Assembly (NCBI RefSeq): GCF_004345745.1
Contig: NZ_SLXJ01000015.1
Span: 1-52,391, forward strand
Direction of reading: 5' to 3'
Length of the DNA: 52,391 bases
Source: Nicoletella semolina
GTDB lineage: Bacteria > Pseudomonadota > Gammaproteobacteria > Enterobacterales > Pasteurellaceae
The position numbers and the translations under genes were made by a program. Numbering within the stretch: the first letter of the stretch is position 1; the number at the start of each line of letters is the position of its first letter. The notes under the pieces were generated by a model, which did no database searches, was not told where the DNA came from, and worked only from the letters and a program-made list of their open reading frames with translations. Shown in pieces: positions 19,060-29,731 of this stretch.

Positions 19060-19097
19060 TACTAAGCATAGTACATCTTACTAAGCATAGTACATCT
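19060..19097. repeat. 19-bp tandem duplication across the glnA stop codon
   Basis: TACTAAGCATAGTACATCT occurs twice in tandem (19060-19078 and 19079-19097). The inner copy carries the glnA stop and the last codons (MYYA). The outer copy lies just past the stop, so the protein is not changed. Confidence 0.9.
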
Positions 19098-20517
19098 CAA
19101 ATTCCACTGGGTGTGGCGTCATATTCAGGCGTTCAACTTCTTTACGTTTGATTTGGATATATGCTTCGATAAATTCTTTACTGAATACGCCACCTTGCGT
19201 CAGGAATTGGTAATCGCTTTCTAAATTATCCAGTGCTTCGCCTAATGAATTTGCTACAGCAGGAATATCTTTTAACTCTTCAGGGGGTAAGTCATAAAGG
19301 TTTTTATCCATTGCCTCACCAGGGTGGATTTTATTTAATACGCCGTCTAAACCTGCCATCAATAATGCAGAAAATGCAAGATATGGATTGGCTAGCGGAT
19401 CAGGAAAACGTGCTTCAACACGAGTTGCTTTTGGCGTAGTTACCGCAGGGATTCGAATTGAGGCTGAACGATTGCTAGCAGAATAAGCGAGTAAAACAGG
19501 AGCTTCGAACCCAGGTACTAAGCGCTTGTAGGAGTTTGTACTTGGGTTAGTGAAGGCATTTAAGGCTTTGGCGTGCTTGATTATACCGCCAATGTAGTAA
19601 AGTGCAGTATCTGATAGCCCTGCGTATTTATCTCCCATAAACACATTTTTGCCCGCTTTACTTAATGACATATTGCAATGCATTCCAGAACCATTGTCCC
19701 CAGCAAAAGGTTTTGGCATAAAGCATGCGGTTTTGCCGTGTTCTAATGCGACATTTTGTACCACATATTTGTAAATTTGGGTTTCGTCGGCTTTTGCTGT
19801 TAATGTATTAAAACGAGTAGCAATCTCATTTTGTCCTGCTGTAGCCACCTCGTGGTGGTGAGCTTCAATGACAAGTCCCATTTGTTCTAAGATTAGGCAC
19901 ATTTCTGAGCGAATATCGTGAGCGGTGTCAATTGGTGCAACAGCACAGTACCCCCCTTTCTTTAGTGGGCGATAGGCGTTGTTACCATTTTCATATTTGC
20001 GGTTGGTATTCCACATTGCTTCAGCATCATCAATGTGATAAGAAACATTATTTGGCTCAACCGAAAAGCGGACATCTTCAAATAAAAAGAATTCAGGCTC
20101 TGGACCAAATAGCACACTATCTGCAATACCTGTGGATTTTAAGTAGTTTTCTGCACGCATTGCAATGGAACGAGGATCTCGGTCATAGCTTTGCATTGTA
20201 TTTGGATCGGAAATACTACAGCGGATTGTTAGAGTGGGGATACGAGCGAAGGGGTCAAGGGTAGCGGTTTCAGGTATTGGCATTAACAGCATATCGGCTT
20301 TATTAATTGCTCTCCACCCTTCAACAGAAGAGCCATCAAACATTTTGCCTTCTTCAAATAAATCTTCTAAATCATTGTCGATAAGGCTAACAGGAAGGGA
20401 AACACCGTGTTCTTTACCTTTTATGTCGGTAAATTTGAGTAACACAAATTTAATCTCGTGTTCTCGAATAAGTTTAGCAACATTTTCAATTGCATTAGCG
20501 GTTGTAGAAAGAGGCAT
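19081..20517 (-). CDS. glnA: Glutamine synthetase, type I
   Basis: Makes glutamine from glutamate, ammonia and ATP as a dodecamer. The 478-residue protein has the beta-grasp domain (about 15-105, with FDGSSVEGW at 60-68) and the catalytic domain with [10 protein letters not shown], the [12 protein letters not shown] loop, [11 protein letters not shown] and NRSASIRIP. The adenylylation site is present as [10 protein letters not shown], with Tyr408, so GlnE control is possible. The ATG at 20517 ([17 protein letters not shown]) fits the family and has AAGGA about nine bases upstream. A 20-codon upstream extension is rejected. Confidence 0.96.
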   Translation of the reverse strand: MPLSTTANAIENVAKLIREHEIKFVLLKFTDIKGKEHGVSLPVSLIDNDLEDLFEEGKMFDGSSVEGWRAINKADMLLMPIPETATLDPFARIPTLTIRCSISDPNTMQSYDRDPRSIAMRAENYLKSTGIADSVLFGPEPEFFLFEDVRFSVEPNNVSYHIDDAEAMWNTNRKYENGNNAYRPLKKGGYCAVAPIDTAHDIRSEMCLILEQMGLVIEAHHHEVATAGQNEIATRFNTLTAKADETQIYKYVVQNVALEHGKTACFMPKPFAGDNGSGMHCNMSLSKAGKNVFMGDKYAGLSDTALYYIGGIIKHAKALNAFTNPSTNSYKRLVPGFEAPVLLAYSASNRSASIRIPAVTTPKATRVEARFPDPLANPYLAFSALLMAGLDGVLNKIHPGEAMDKNLYDLPPEELKDIPAVANSLGEALDNLESDYQFLTQGGVFSKEFIEAYIQIKRKEVERLNMTPHPVEFEMYYA

Positions 20518-20719
20518 AGTGAGCAGTCCTTGAGTAAAAAAGAGAATAAAAGACAGAATAGATTGCCAATTTGTCAATCTTTGTCAGCGGTAAAAGATAC
20601 TAAATTTCATTCATTTGAAATATAGGGAAACGGAAAGTTTACATAAAATTACAAAAGGAGCTTTTGAAAAAAGAAGAACGCTGGGAGAGCGGTCTGTAGC
20701 GAAGGTATTTTTGCAAAAT

Positions 20720-21607
20720 TTATTTGATTGTTGGAGAATGCTGAAGCATTGAGCGAGCTGATTGCATACTGCGTTCAACGGTGGTTCGACGAGGATCATC
20801 TTCAGGCATTAATTTGAGCATCATTCCCCAAGTTACTGCAGCCATTTTATAATCTTCTTGTTCAAATGCACGAAAAGCTAGCAAGCTAAGTGCCTCAATA
20901 TTGGTGTGATCAGCTCGAATTAAGGCTTTTAAAATTTCCTCGCCTTTTGCTTTATCTTGTGGATCATCAGAGTACATCAGTATTTCCACATAGCGTAGTC
21001 GGTAGTGCTGGTTTTCTGGTTGAATTTGGCTGGCTTTAGCAAAGCTGTCTAATGCCAGTTGTCCGTTATTAGTTGCCATTCCGATTTGCCCCAGCGTAAA
21101 CCAAGCGGCGTGATCTTGTGGTTTTTTCTGTAGTTCAACTCGCAAAGCCATCGCAAACTGGTTGAGTTCTTCTAATGACAGTGGATTGGTATCTTCGGTT
21201 TTTATTCTTTCATAAAAATAGGACAGTTTTTGGTGGCTTGCACTGAGCATTGAATCATCAAATTTTGAGCCAACTTGCCAATAGATAGCCGTACTGACAA
21301 GTGGAACGATCAATAACAAAGCCACAAACCACGTTTTGTATGCAAATTTTTGTGTAGATGTGACCGCTTGTGTCTGTATGGGAATATCATCAAGCAAATT
21401 TTGCTGAAGCTCTTGCCTGGTTTGTTCAAGATCGTCAATTTTTCCTTGTTCAGCTTCTTGCTCAGTCTCTTTTAGACGGTCAAAATAGAAAGCTTTATTT
21501 AGCTGATCCCGCAATTTAGACTCTTTTTGAGCATCTTTTTTTAGTAATGGATAAAAACTTATCAGACAGATGACTAGGGATATGGCAACTATTACAATAA
21601 AAAACAT
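20720..21607 (-). CDS. ccmI: Cytochrome c biogenesis protein CcmI (TPR)
   Basis: CcmI is the apocytochrome chaperone of the System I heme ligation complex. The 295-residue protein has an N-terminal membrane helix (about 2-20), a periplasmic or cytoplasmic coiled stretch rich in Q/E (30-75), a second membrane helix (about 92-112) and a C-terminal TPR domain (DHAAWFTLGQIGMATNNGQLALDSFAKASQIQPEN). It overlaps the ccmH stop by one base, so the two are translationally coupled. The C-terminal half resembles NrfG, so a role in NrfA-type heme attachment is possible. Confidence 0.9.
   Translation of the reverse strand: MFFIVIVAISLVICLISFYPLLKKDAQKESKLRDQLNKAFYFDRLKETEQEAEQGKIDDLEQTRQELQQNLLDDIPIQTQAVTSTQKFAYKTWFVALLLIVPLVSTAIYWQVGSKFDDSMLSASHQKLSYFYERIKTEDTNPLSLEELNQFAMALRVELQKKPQDHAAWFTLGQIGMATNNGQLALDSFAKASQIQPENQHYRLRYVEILMYSDDPQDKAKGEEILKALIRADHTNIEALSLLAFRAFEQEDYKMAAVTWGMMLKLMPEDDPRRTTVERSMQSARSMLQHSPTIK
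21363..21371 (-). repeat. DNA uptake signal (Apl-type) inside ccmI
   Basis: ACCGCTTGT on the plus strand, the complement of the uptake word, within the region encoding the segment before the second membrane helix. Confidence 0.8.
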
Positions 21608-22071
21608 TATTTTTCCCTCTTGTTTAAAATGGCGTTGAGGCGAGCTTGATCAAGCATTTTTTCAGAGTTCAAGTCAGAATTGACCGCTTGTTTTGCTGTT
21701 TTTTTACGTTGTGCTAAGAAGAATAGACCAAACAAAACCAATAATAGTGGTATCACCCAAAGCAATATCGTTGCAGGCGTAATTGGCGGATCATAAGTAA
21801 CGAAATGTCCATAGCGTTCGATCATATATTCAACTATCTCGTCTTTGCTTTTGCCTTGTTTAAGCAATTCGAGTGTTTTATTTCGCATATCGGTTGCAAT
21901 GGTTGCATTCGAATCAGCAATATTATTATTTTGACATTGAGGGCAGCGTAATTCTTGAATTAACGTGCGGTAATCCGCTTCTTGTTTGGGGGAGTCAAAT
22001 TGCTCAATATCTAAAGAAGCTATCGCCAGCGAAGGTAATAAATAGAGGCATATCAAGATTATTTTTTTCAT
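21607..22071 (-). CDS. ccmH: Cytochrome c biogenesis protein CcmH (CycL/NrfF type)
   Basis: A 154-residue thiol oxidoreductase that reduces the CXXCH cysteines of apocytochromes. A signal peptide (about 1-18, SLAIA-S) precedes the catalytic motif LRCPQCQ (C43 and C46), then the helical CcmH domain with DEIVEYMIERYGHFVTYDPP. A single membrane helix (about 100-120) anchors it to the inner membrane. The length matches the CcmH N-domain form. In E. coli, CcmH is a fusion with the CcmI-like part, which here is the separate next gene. Confidence 0.94.
   Translation of the reverse strand: MKKIILICLYLLPSLAIASLDIEQFDSPKQEADYRTLIQELRCPQCQNNNIADSNATIATDMRNKTLELLKQGKSKDEIVEYMIERYGHFVTYDPPITPATILLWVIPLLLVLFGLFFLAQRKKTAKQAVNSDLNSEKMLDQARLNAILNKREK
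21683..21691 (-). repeat. DNA uptake signal (Apl-type) inside ccmH
   Basis: ACCGCTTGT on the plus strand, followed by TTTGCTGTTTTTTT, in the tail region of ccmH. Confidence 0.8.
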
Positions 22072-22072
22072 T

Positions 22073-22612
22073 TTATTTCAACTTTTCGTAAATTGGCTTA
22101 AGTGTTTTTTCCCATACGGAAGCATTAACATCGCCTGCATGGCGGTAATGAATAATGCCGTTACCGTCAATGATAAAGGTTTCAGGTGCACCGTATACAC
22201 CTAAATCTAAACCCAATGAACCTTTAGGATCAAAAACTACAGCTTGATAAGGATTGCCATAATGCTCAAGAAATTTAATGGCTTTGGTGCGGTCATCTTT
22301 GTAGTCTATTCCTACTATTTCCACGCCCTGTTCTGCCAAGATAGTAAGGTATTCGTGTTCAGCGTAGCACGTTGGACACCACGTTGCCCAAACATTAAGT
22401 AGGCGAGGTGAGCCTGTTTTTACGATGTTTTGATCGACAAATTCTTCAGAAGATTTGACCGCTTGCAAGCGAAAATTGGGAACACTCTTGCCAATTAATA
22501 CAGATTCCAGTTTTTTGGGGTCATCACCTTGAGCATTGAGATTGAGCTGTATCATAAAAGCAACAATTAAACCCAAAAAAACAATAAGCGGAAGAAGGAG
22601 TTTTTTATTCAT
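22073..22612 (-). CDS. dsbE: Thiol:disulfide interchange protein DsbE/CcmG
   Basis: A membrane-anchored periplasmic thioredoxin-like protein that keeps CcmH or apocytochrome reduced. The 179-residue protein has one N-terminal membrane helix (about 4-24) and a thioredoxin fold with the WCPTC active site (C79, C82) and the GAPETF cis-Pro loop typical of CcmG. The ATG at 22612 gives the family length. An in-frame TTG seven codons upstream is possible but less likely. The ccmH start follows one base after its stop. Upstream is coaA, not ccmF, so the three ccm genes stand apart from any ccmABCDEF block. Confidence 0.93.
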   Translation of the reverse strand: MNKKLLLPLIVFLGLIVAFMIQLNLNAQGDDPKKLESVLIGKSVPNFRLQAVKSSEEFVDQNIVKTGSPRLLNVWATWCPTCYAEHEYLTILAEQGVEIVGIDYKDDRTKAIKFLEHYGNPYQAVVFDPKGSLGLDLGVYGAPETFIIDGNGIIHYRHAGDVNASVWEKTLKPIYEKLK

Positions 22613-22629
22613 TTCGATGATTATCCATA

Positions 22630-22638
22630 ACAAGCGGT
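22630..22638 (+). repeat. DNA uptake signal (Apl-type)
   Basis: ACAAGCGGT with a TGATTTTTCT tail in the short gap upstream of dsbE. Confidence 0.82.
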
Positions 22639-22648
22639 GATTTTTCTA

Positions 22649-22738
22649 GGGCTATGCAAGCTTTTTGAACTATGTAAGTTCTGTGAACTCTGTCAGCCCT
22701 ACAAGCTATGCAAATTTTACTTGCGAAGTTTAACGGTT
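22649..22738. repeat. Degenerate 18-bp tandem repeats between dsbE and coaA
   Basis: Four to five 18-base units follow one another: 22649-22666, 22667-22684, 22685-22702, 22703-22720 and a weaker one at 22721-22738. They share a core like (A/G)CTATG(C/T)AAG(C/T)T. Read on the plus strand they give a six-residue pattern xLCKxx, but that frame has no support as a gene. The last unit overlaps the coaA 3' end. Confidence 0.7.
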
Positions 22739-23658
22739 TCAACTGCGTGTGCATCGCCTTTGACTAAGATCAAATTGGCACGTTCACGGCTTGGTAAGAT
22801 ATTTTGGCGTAGGTTCAAGCCATTAATTTCGTCCCAAATGGTTGAGGCAGTTTGAATAGCTTCTTCTTCTGATAGCGTTGAATAATGATGAAAATATGCA
22901 TTGGGATCAGAAAAAGCACTGCGGCGGAATTTTAAAAAGCGGTGAATATACCATTGCTTTAATAGCTGTTCATCAGCATCAACATAGATAGAAAAATCAA
23001 CAAAATCAGACACAAATACGTTATGTGGGCTAGATGGGTAATTCATACCGCTTTGTAACACATTCAATCCTTCCAAAATAACAATATCTGCCTGATTAAC
23101 TACACTGAATTGGTCGGGAATAATGTCGTAGGTTAAATGCGAGTAAACAGGTGCTTTGACCTGATTTTTCCCCGATTTTAAATCGGAAACAAAATTGATT
23201 AGACGGTGAATGTCATAGGACTCAGGAAAACCTTTCTTTTTCAATAGCTGTTTTTTTTCCAGCACAGCAAGGGGGTAAAGAAAACCATCAGTCGTGATTA
23301 ATTCTACTTTATGTTCTTGTGAGAGCAAGGCTTGCAAAATACGAGCAGAGGTACTTTTGCCAACGGATACGCTGCCTGCAACGCTGATAATATAAGGCAC
23401 TTTTGTATGAGATACACCTAAAAATTTGTTTAATACAGATTGACGCTTGAGGTTTTCTTCTATGTAGTAGTTAATCAGGCGAGCAAGAGGCAGATAAATA
23501 GTGCTAACTTCTTCTAATGAAAGGTCTTCGTTAAATCCTAACAACGGTTTTAATTTTTCCTCGGTTAAGGTGAGTGGCATTGATTTGCGTAATTCAGCCC
23601 ACTGTTGGCGATTAAAGGTTAAAAAAGGCGTAATTTTAGGTGTAGATTGAAGTGTCAT
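22717..23658 (-). CDS. coaA: Pantothenate kinase, type I
   Basis: Phosphorylates pantothenate, the first and rate-controlling step of CoA synthesis. The 313-residue P-loop kinase has GSVSVGKS (95-102) after [24 protein letters not shown] and [12 protein letters not shown], all diagnostic of the prokaryotic CoaA family (E. coli 316 residues). It is monocistronic or leads into dsbE-ccmH-ccmI. The gap of about 100 bases to dsbE holds degenerate repeats. Confidence 0.96.
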   Translation of the reverse strand: MTLQSTPKITPFLTFNRQQWAELRKSMPLTLTEEKLKPLLGFNEDLSLEEVSTIYLPLARLINYYIEENLKRQSVLNKFLGVSHTKVPYIISVAGSVSVGKSTSARILQALLSQEHKVELITTDGFLYPLAVLEKKQLLKKKGFPESYDIHRLINFVSDLKSGKNQVKAPVYSHLTYDIIPDQFSVVNQADIVILEGLNVLQSGMNYPSSPHNVFVSDFVDFSIYVDADEQLLKQWYIHRFLKFRRSAFSDPNAYFHHYSTLSEEEAIQTASTIWDEINGLNLRQNILPSRERANLILVKGDAHAVETVKLRK

Positions 23659-23850
23659 TGCCTATTACTCACTACATTTTTGAAGAGATCTATTCAAATT
23701 GAATAGAAGCTACGGAGATGAGAATATACAATATAAATGCTCTTAAATGGGGAAGTTATTTATAAAATTAGCGAGAATATCGAAAAAATCAGCATTTTGG
23801 ATACTTTACAATCAAAAAGTCTTATTTTTGAAAAATTTTGCAAAAAATAC

Positions 23851-23878
23851 TTGCAAGGATTTTGCAAAGCCCTATAAT
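23851..23878 (+). promoter_or_regulatory. Promoter of the tRNA-tufB operon
   Basis: TTGCAA (23851-23856) and TATAAT (23873-23878) are 16 bases apart, with a TCGCACC discriminator. It lies about 20 bases before the first tRNA, a strong stable-RNA-type promoter. The rest of the 248-base gap after coaA holds nothing I recognise. Confidence 0.8.
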
Positions 23879-23906
23879 TCGCACCACTTGCTTACGACAA
23901 TGCAAT

Positions 23907-23982
<76 letters not shown>

Positions 23983-24014
23983 TCGCAATGTTTAACCAAG
24001 TATTCAGCTAATGT

Positions 24015-24099
24015 GGAGGGGTTCCCGAGCGGCCAAAGGGGGCAGACTGTAAATCTGTTGGCTCAGCCTTCGAAGGTTCGAATCCTTCTCCCTCCACCA
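24015..24099 (+). tRNA. tyrU: tRNA-Tyr (GTA)
   Basis: An 85-nt class II tRNA with a long variable arm. GGAGGGG pairs with the 3' CTTCTCC-type strand, the anticodon loop carries GTA (ACTGTAAAT), and CCA is encoded. Confidence 0.97.
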
Positions 24100-24142
24100 C
24101 GTCTTTAGTTGGATTTCTTATGGGACAGACGAATTTAGAACA

Positions 24143-24217
<75 letters not shown>

Positions 24218-24220
24218 AGC

Positions 24221-24296
24221 GCTGATATAGCTCAGTTGGTAGAGCACACCCTTGGTAAGGGTGAGGTCGGCGGTTCAAATCCGCCTATCAGCACCA
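24221..24296 (+). tRNA. thrT: tRNA-Thr (GGT)
   Basis: A 76-nt cloverleaf. GCTGATA pairs with TATCAGC, the anticodon is GGT and CCA is encoded. It starts only three bases after tRNA-Gly. Confidence 0.97.
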
Positions 24297-24382
24297 CTCA
24301 TTTCTTCTATCTTCCTCTTTTCCTTGTAAAGTAAACAGTATTTATTTCTACATTTGGTTAATGTGGTAACGTACCATCGTAA

Positions 24383-25594
<1,212 letters not shown>

Positions 25595-25640
25595 TTCGTT
25601 TGAATATTTGAAAGCAAAAACGAGATATTAATTAAGTATC

Positions 25641-25671
25641 AAAAAAAGCGTGTCGAGAGGCACGCTTTTTT
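25641..25671 (+). terminator. tufB terminator
   Basis: AAAAAAGCGTG (25642-25652) pairs with CACGCTTTTTT (25661-25671), with an 8-nt loop. The stem itself supplies the U tract. Confidence 0.88.
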
Positions 25672-25815
25672 ATTGGTAATGATTTTTGAAGAATAATAAG
25701 CGAAGAAGTAATAGATCGTTAATAGCGATAATAGGATTAGAGTAGTAAAGCAGTGAGCTTTTGCAAAAAAATGGTAAAATAATACCGCTTATTATAAATG
25801 TAAAAGGAAGGTTTT

Positions 25816-26358
25816 ATGGCACAAGTTTATGTTGTACACGGTTATACGGCTTCTGCACAAAGTCATTGGTTTGGTTGGCTAAAGACAGAACTGGAAAAAA
25901 TTGGGGTGGTATGTGAGTGTTTGACTATGCCTGATTCGGATAATCCTACACCACAGGCGTGGTTAGAGCATTTAGGTAAGCAAGTTCACGTTGATGATCA
26001 GACTATCGTTATTGGACATAGCTTAGGGGGGCTTGCGTGGTTAAATTTTTTATCTCAAGCGTATTTAACGCCTCGTGGAGCAATATTTGTTTCTGGTTTC
26101 TATCAATCCCTCCCAAGCCTGCCAGAGCTGACTACCTTTTCTAATCTCTATGCGATTTCTCCATCATTAATGCCATTTAAATCTTATGTTGTTGCTTCAC
26201 TTGATGACTCAATTGTGCCACATCAATATAGTGATGCACTGGCTGTGCATTTACAGGCGGATTATATTCGTTTGCCGACAGGTGGGCATTTCCTTGATAG
26301 AGAAGGCTGGACAACTTTTCCTCTTGTGTTAGAACTTGTGAAAAAACTGCTTCCTTAG
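25816..26358 (+). CDS. RBBP9/YdeN-family alpha/beta hydrolase
   Basis: A 180-residue serine hydrolase of the RBBP9/YdeN family, substrate unknown. The catalytic triad is visible: nucleophile S69 in IGHSLGG, an acid at D130/D131 in ASLDDSIVP and H158 in TGGHFLDREG. The N-terminal VYVVHGYTASAQSHWFGW is the oxyanion-hole strand of the family. It has AAGGAAGG upstream and shares a bidirectional terminator with convergent dnaJ. It appears to be transcribed alone. Confidence 0.88.
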   Translation: MAQVYVVHGYTASAQSHWFGWLKTELEKIGVVCECLTMPDSDNPTPQAWLEHLGKQVHVDDQTIVIGHSLGGLAWLNFLSQAYLTPRGAIFVSGFYQSLPSLPELTTFSNLYAISPSLMPFKSYVVASLDDSIVPHQYSDALAVHLQADYIRLPTGGHFLDREGWTTFPLVLELVKKLLP

Positions 26359-26385
26359 GCATAGGAAAAAGATAAAACATAAAAG

Positions 26386-26421
26386 ATAAAAAGTGCAGAT
26401 CATAGTAGCTGCACTTTTTTA
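26386..26421. terminator. Bidirectional terminator between the hydrolase gene and dnaJ
   Basis: AAAAAGTGCAG (26388-26398) pairs with CTGCACTTTTTT (26409-26420). A and T tracts on both flanks make it work for both convergent genes. Confidence 0.88.
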
Positions 26422-26439
26422 TTTATCGTATGCGATGGG

Positions 26440-27573
26440 TTACTTGCCTAGGTTATCAAAGAAATTTTTTACGCCTTGAAAAAAACCTTCGTGTTTTGGG
26501 CGATGTTGGCTTTTTCCTTCAAGACTTTCTTCTAATTTACGAAGTAGTTCTTTTTGTTCCTCATTAAGTGATACAGGGGTTTCAATAATAACTTTGCAAA
26601 TGAGATCGCCTGCATAACTGCTACGAGGTGTTGAAACGCCTTTGCCACGCAAACGGAACATTTTACCAGTTTGGGTTTCTGCTGGGATTTTTAATTTTAG
26701 TTTTCCATCTAGTGTTGGGACCTCAATCTCCCCACCTAATGCAGCCATTGTGAAACTGATTGGCACTTCACAATATAAGTTTGTTCCATCACGCTCAAAA
26801 ATATCGTGCTGCTTAACGTGAATAACAACATATAAATCACCTGCTGGTGCACCATTTTCCCCTGCTGCACCTTCACCAGAAAGGCGAAGTTGGTTGCCTG
26901 TATCTACACCAGCAGGAATGGTCACGGTGAGATTTTTGGCTTTATGTACTCGTCCATCGCCATCGCACGATTTGCAAACTTTTTCTATTTTCTTACCGCT
27001 TCCGTGGCAGTGTGGGCAAGCCACTTCTGTCATAAAAAAGCCTTGTTGGCGACGTAGGCGACCGTGTCCACCACAATGTGAACAGGTTTCTACTTTTGAG
27101 CCTGCTTCTGCTCCAGAACCGTGGCAGGTATCGCATTCTGCTAATGTTTGAATGCGAATCTCTTTTTTGACACCTTTTACAGCTTCTTCGAGAGTGATTT
27201 CAAGGTTGTATTGCAAGTCATCACCACGCACGACACGGCTTCGGCGACCACCGCCACCAAATCCACCGCCGAACATTTCACTGAAAATATCTTCAAACCC
27301 ACCAAATCCACCACTGAAGCCACCGCCTCCACCAAATCCGCCACCTTGCTCAAAGGCTGCGTGACCATATTGGTCATAAGCCGCACGTTTCTCGCTATCA
27401 CCTAACACTTCGTAGGCTTCTTTAATCTCTTTAAACTTTTCTTCTGATTCTTTGCTGCCTTGGTTTTTGTCGGGGTGATGCTTCGCCGCTAAACGCTTAT
27501 ACGCACGTTTAATATCCTGCTCGCTCGCCCCTTTAGAAAGCCCAAGGATTTCGTAGTAGTCTTTTTTTGCCAT
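26440..27573 (-). CDS. dnaJ: Chaperone DnaJ
   Basis: A co-chaperone that delivers unfolded clients to DnaK and stimulates its ATPase. The 377-residue protein has the J domain with HPD (33-35), a Gly/Phe-rich linker ([16 protein letters not shown] and on), four zinc-binding CXXCXGXG repeats ([32 protein letters not shown]) and the C-terminal client domain. The start at 27573 gives [12 protein letters not shown] longer frame reading into the dnaK-dnaJ gap is rejected. It is downstream of dnaK with about 160 bases between, holding hairpins. Confidence 0.97.
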   Translation of the reverse strand: MAKKDYYEILGLSKGASEQDIKRAYKRLAAKHHPDKNQGSKESEEKFKEIKEAYEVLGDSEKRAAYDQYGHAAFEQGGGFGGGGGFSGGFGGFEDIFSEMFGGGFGGGGRRSRVVRGDDLQYNLEITLEEAVKGVKKEIRIQTLAECDTCHGSGAEAGSKVETCSHCGGHGRLRRQQGFFMTEVACPHCHGSGKKIEKVCKSCDGDGRVHKAKNLTVTIPAGVDTGNQLRLSGEGAAGENGAPAGDLYVVIHVKQHDIFERDGTNLYCEVPISFTMAALGGEIEVPTLDGKLKLKIPAETQTGKMFRLRGKGVSTPRSSYAGDLICKVIIETPVSLNEEQKELLRKLEESLEGKSQHRPKHEGFFQGVKNFFDNLGK

Positions 27574-27623
27574 AGTGTTTCGTTTGTAAAATTTTACGGA
27601 AATTTGACCGCTTATAATAAACT

Positions 27624-27644
27624 CCCCTCTTTGGTAAAGAGGGG
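27624..27644. repeat. Perfect hairpin in the dnaK-dnaJ gap
   Basis: CCCCTCTTT (27624-27632) pairs with AAAGAGGGG (27636-27644) around a 3-nt loop. It has no T tract on the minus strand, so it may be a processing or stability element rather than a terminator. Confidence 0.75.
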
Positions 27645-27666
27645 GACTTGTTAGATATACCAAAAG

Positions 27667-27722
27667 AGCGTGTCGCCACGCCCTTTGTGGGGACGCAGTG
27701 CCTGCGTCCGTGGACACACGCT
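27667..27722. repeat. Palindromic 56-bp element, MITE-like
   Basis: Outer arms of 13 bases, 27667-27679 and 27710-27722, are inverted repeats with two mismatches (AGCGTGT-CG-CCAC against AGCGTGT-GT-CCAC). Inside is a perfect 8-bp hairpin, GGACGCAG/CTGCGTCC (27691-27698 with 27702-27709). It is more GC-rich than its surroundings. It could be a small dispersed element or an RNA structure uncoupling dnaJ from dnaK. Confidence 0.6.
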
Positions 27723-27732
27723 GTGTGCTGAA

Positions 27733-29634
27733 CTACTTGTTATCCTTCACTTCTTCAAATTCCGCATCAACGACACCGTCATCTTTTGCAGTATTTTGCT
27801 CAGAACCGCCCGCTTGTTGTGCTTGGGCCTGTGCCGCTTGCATTAACGGTTCAGAAGCTTTCACTAACGCTTCGATTTTTGCTTCGATTGCGGCTTTATC
27901 TTCGCCTTTCGCTGCAGATTCAAGTTCTGCAACGGCGGTTTCAATTTTTGCTTTATCGTCTGCGTTTAATGCCTCGCCTGCTTCGCTGATTTGTTTGCGT
28001 GTAGCGTGAATAATGGCATCAGCTTGGTTACGAGTTTGCACTAACTCTTCAAATTTACGGTCTGCTTCAGAGTTAGCTTCAGCATCACGGATCATTTGTT
28101 CTACTTCGGCATCGCTCAAGCCAGAAGACGCTTGGATTTTGATTTGCTGCTCTTTGCCTGTGTTTTTATCTTTCGCTGACACATTGATAACGCCATTTGC
28201 ATCAATATCAAAGGTAACTTCAATTTGTGGGATTCCACGAGGTGCAGGGTTAATCCCTTCAAGGTTAAATTGCCCTAAAGATTTATTATCAGCGGCACGT
28301 TTACGTTCACCCTGTAAGACGTGGATTGTTACCGCAGATTGGTTATCTTCCGCTGTTGAGAACACTTGCGATTTTTTGGTTGGAATCGTGGTGTTTTTCT
28401 CAATTAACGCTGTCATCACGCCACCCATTGTTTCGATACCCAGTGAAAGTGGGGTTACGTCTAATAAAAGGACATCTTTCACATCACCTTTTAATACGCC
28501 ACCTTGCACTGCTGCACCTAGTGCCACTGCTTCATCTGGGTTCACGTCTTTGCGAGCTTCTTTGCCGAAGAAATCAGCTACTTTTTTCTGCACTAATGGC
28601 ATACGAGTTTGACCGCCGACCAAAATGATGTCGTTGATTTCGTTTACTGATTTGCCAGCGTCTGCTAATACTGCTTTAAGTGAGTCGATTGAGCTATTGA
28701 CTAAATCTTCCACTAACGCTTCTAATTTCGCTCGAGTAACGTTAATTGCTAGGTGTTTTGGACCGCTTGCATCAGCCGTGATATACGGTAAGTTTACCTC
28801 TGTTGATTGTGCTGAAGAAAGCTCAATTTTTGCTTTCTCTGCTGCTTCTTTAACACGTTGTAACGCCATTGGGTCGTTGCGTAAATCCACACCCTGTTCT
28901 TTCTTGAATTCATCAATGATGTAGTCGATCACACGGTTGTCGAAGTCTTCACCACCTAAGTGTGTGTTACCACCAGTCGCTAATACTTCGAAAGTTTGCT
29001 CGCCTTCAAAGTTGTCGATTTCGATGATTGAAATATCGAAAGTACCGCCACCTAAGTCATAAACTGCAATGACTTGGTTTTCTTTGGTTGAGCCTAAACC
29101 AAAGGCTAATGCTGCTGCGGTTGGTTCATTGATAATACGTTTTACATCTAAACCTGCGATACGTCCTGCGTCAATTGTTGCTTGACGTTGTGCATCATTA
29201 AAGTATGCAGGCACAGTGATTACTGCTTCAGTGACGGATTCACCCAAAAATTCTTCCGCCGTTTTTTTCATTTTTTTCAACACTTCGGCTGAAATTTGCG
29301 GTGGGGCTAATTTGTCGCCTTTCACGTTTACCCACGCATCGCCATTATCTGCTTTGGTGATTTCAAAAGGCATAATTTTAATATCACGTTGTACTTCATC
29401 ACTCTCAAAACGGCGACCAATTAAACGTTTGATGGCAAACAATGTATTTTTCGGATTCGTAATTGCCTGACGTTTTGCTGGCTGACCAACGAGAGTTTCA
29501 TTATCTGTGTATGCAATGATTGATGGTGTTGTGCGTGCACCTTCTGCATTCTCGATAACACGAGCTTTGTCGCCGTCCATAACTGCAACACAAGAGTTAG
29601 TTGTCCCTAAGTCAATACCAATAATTTTTCCCAT
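27733..29634 (-). CDS. dnaK: Chaperone DnaK (Hsp70)
   Basis: An ATP-driven chaperone, 633 residues. The ATPase domain (about 1-385) starts [21 protein letters not shown] and includes [25 protein letters not shown] and VGGQTRMP. The linker is [15 protein letters not shown]. The substrate domain and lid end in the DnaJ/GrpE-typical [14 protein letters not shown]. Transcription comes from a sigma-32-type promoter upstream, so it should be heat-inducible. Several long frames on the opposite strand are shadows of its biased codon use. Confidence 0.98.
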   Translation of the reverse strand: MGKIIGIDLGTTNSCVAVMDGDKARVIENAEGARTTPSIIAYTDNETLVGQPAKRQAITNPKNTLFAIKRLIGRRFESDEVQRDIKIMPFEITKADNGDAWVNVKGDKLAPPQISAEVLKKMKKTAEEFLGESVTEAVITVPAYFNDAQRQATIDAGRIAGLDVKRIINEPTAAALAFGLGSTKENQVIAVYDLGGGTFDISIIEIDNFEGEQTFEVLATGGNTHLGGEDFDNRVIDYIIDEFKKEQGVDLRNDPMALQRVKEAAEKAKIELSSAQSTEVNLPYITADASGPKHLAINVTRAKLEALVEDLVNSSIDSLKAVLADAGKSVNEINDIILVGGQTRMPLVQKKVADFFGKEARKDVNPDEAVALGAAVQGGVLKGDVKDVLLLDVTPLSLGIETMGGVMTALIEKNTTIPTKKSQVFSTAEDNQSAVTIHVLQGERKRAADNKSLGQFNLEGINPAPRGIPQIEVTFDIDANGVINVSAKDKNTGKEQQIKIQASSGLSDAEVEQMIRDAEANSEADRKFEELVQTRNQADAIIHATRKQISEAGEALNADDKAKIETAVAELESAAKGEDKAAIEAKIEALVKASEPLMQAAQAQAQQAGGSEQNTAKDDGVVDAEFEEVKDNK

Positions 29635-29665
29635 TATAAAATCTCCAAATAGATGTATTCATAAG

Positions 29666-29688
29666 AAGTAGGATTTACTTTCCTACTT
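29666..29688 (-). promoter_or_regulatory. Hairpin in the dnaK 5' leader
   Basis: AAGTAGGA (29666-29673) pairs with TCCTACTT (29681-29688), with a 7-nt loop, in the leader between the sigma-32 promoter and dnaK. It may affect stability or translation of the mRNA. Confidence 0.6.
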
Positions 29689-29700
29689 AGACGCCACCAT

Positions 29701-29731
29701 AAATAGGGGCAATTTTGATAGCTTCAAGGGG
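29701..29731 (-). promoter_or_regulatory. Sigma-32 heat-shock promoter of dnaK
   Basis: On the minus strand CCCTTGAA is followed 13 bases later by CCCCTATTT. This closely matches the sigma-32 pattern CTTGAA-N13/14-CCCCATNT. It lies about 70 bases upstream of the dnaK start. Confidence 0.88.

Noticed and set aside
22637..22855. Plus-strand frame with xLCKxx repeats between dsbE and coaA
   Set aside because: It arises from the degenerate 18-bp DNA repeats and runs into coaA antisense; no ribosome site.
27152..27405. Plus-strand frames rich in Pro/Ser/Thr antisense to dnaJ
   Set aside because: They mirror the Gly/Phe-rich linker of DnaJ and are coding shadows.
27574..27717. Upstream extension of dnaJ
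   Set aside because: It reads through the hairpins of the dnaK-dnaJ gap, and DnaJ starts at MAKKDYYE.
28013..28924. Long plus-strand frames (199, 100 and 99 codons) antisense to dnaK
   Set aside because: The biased codon use of dnaK opens antisense frames; there is no promoter, ribosome site or family match.
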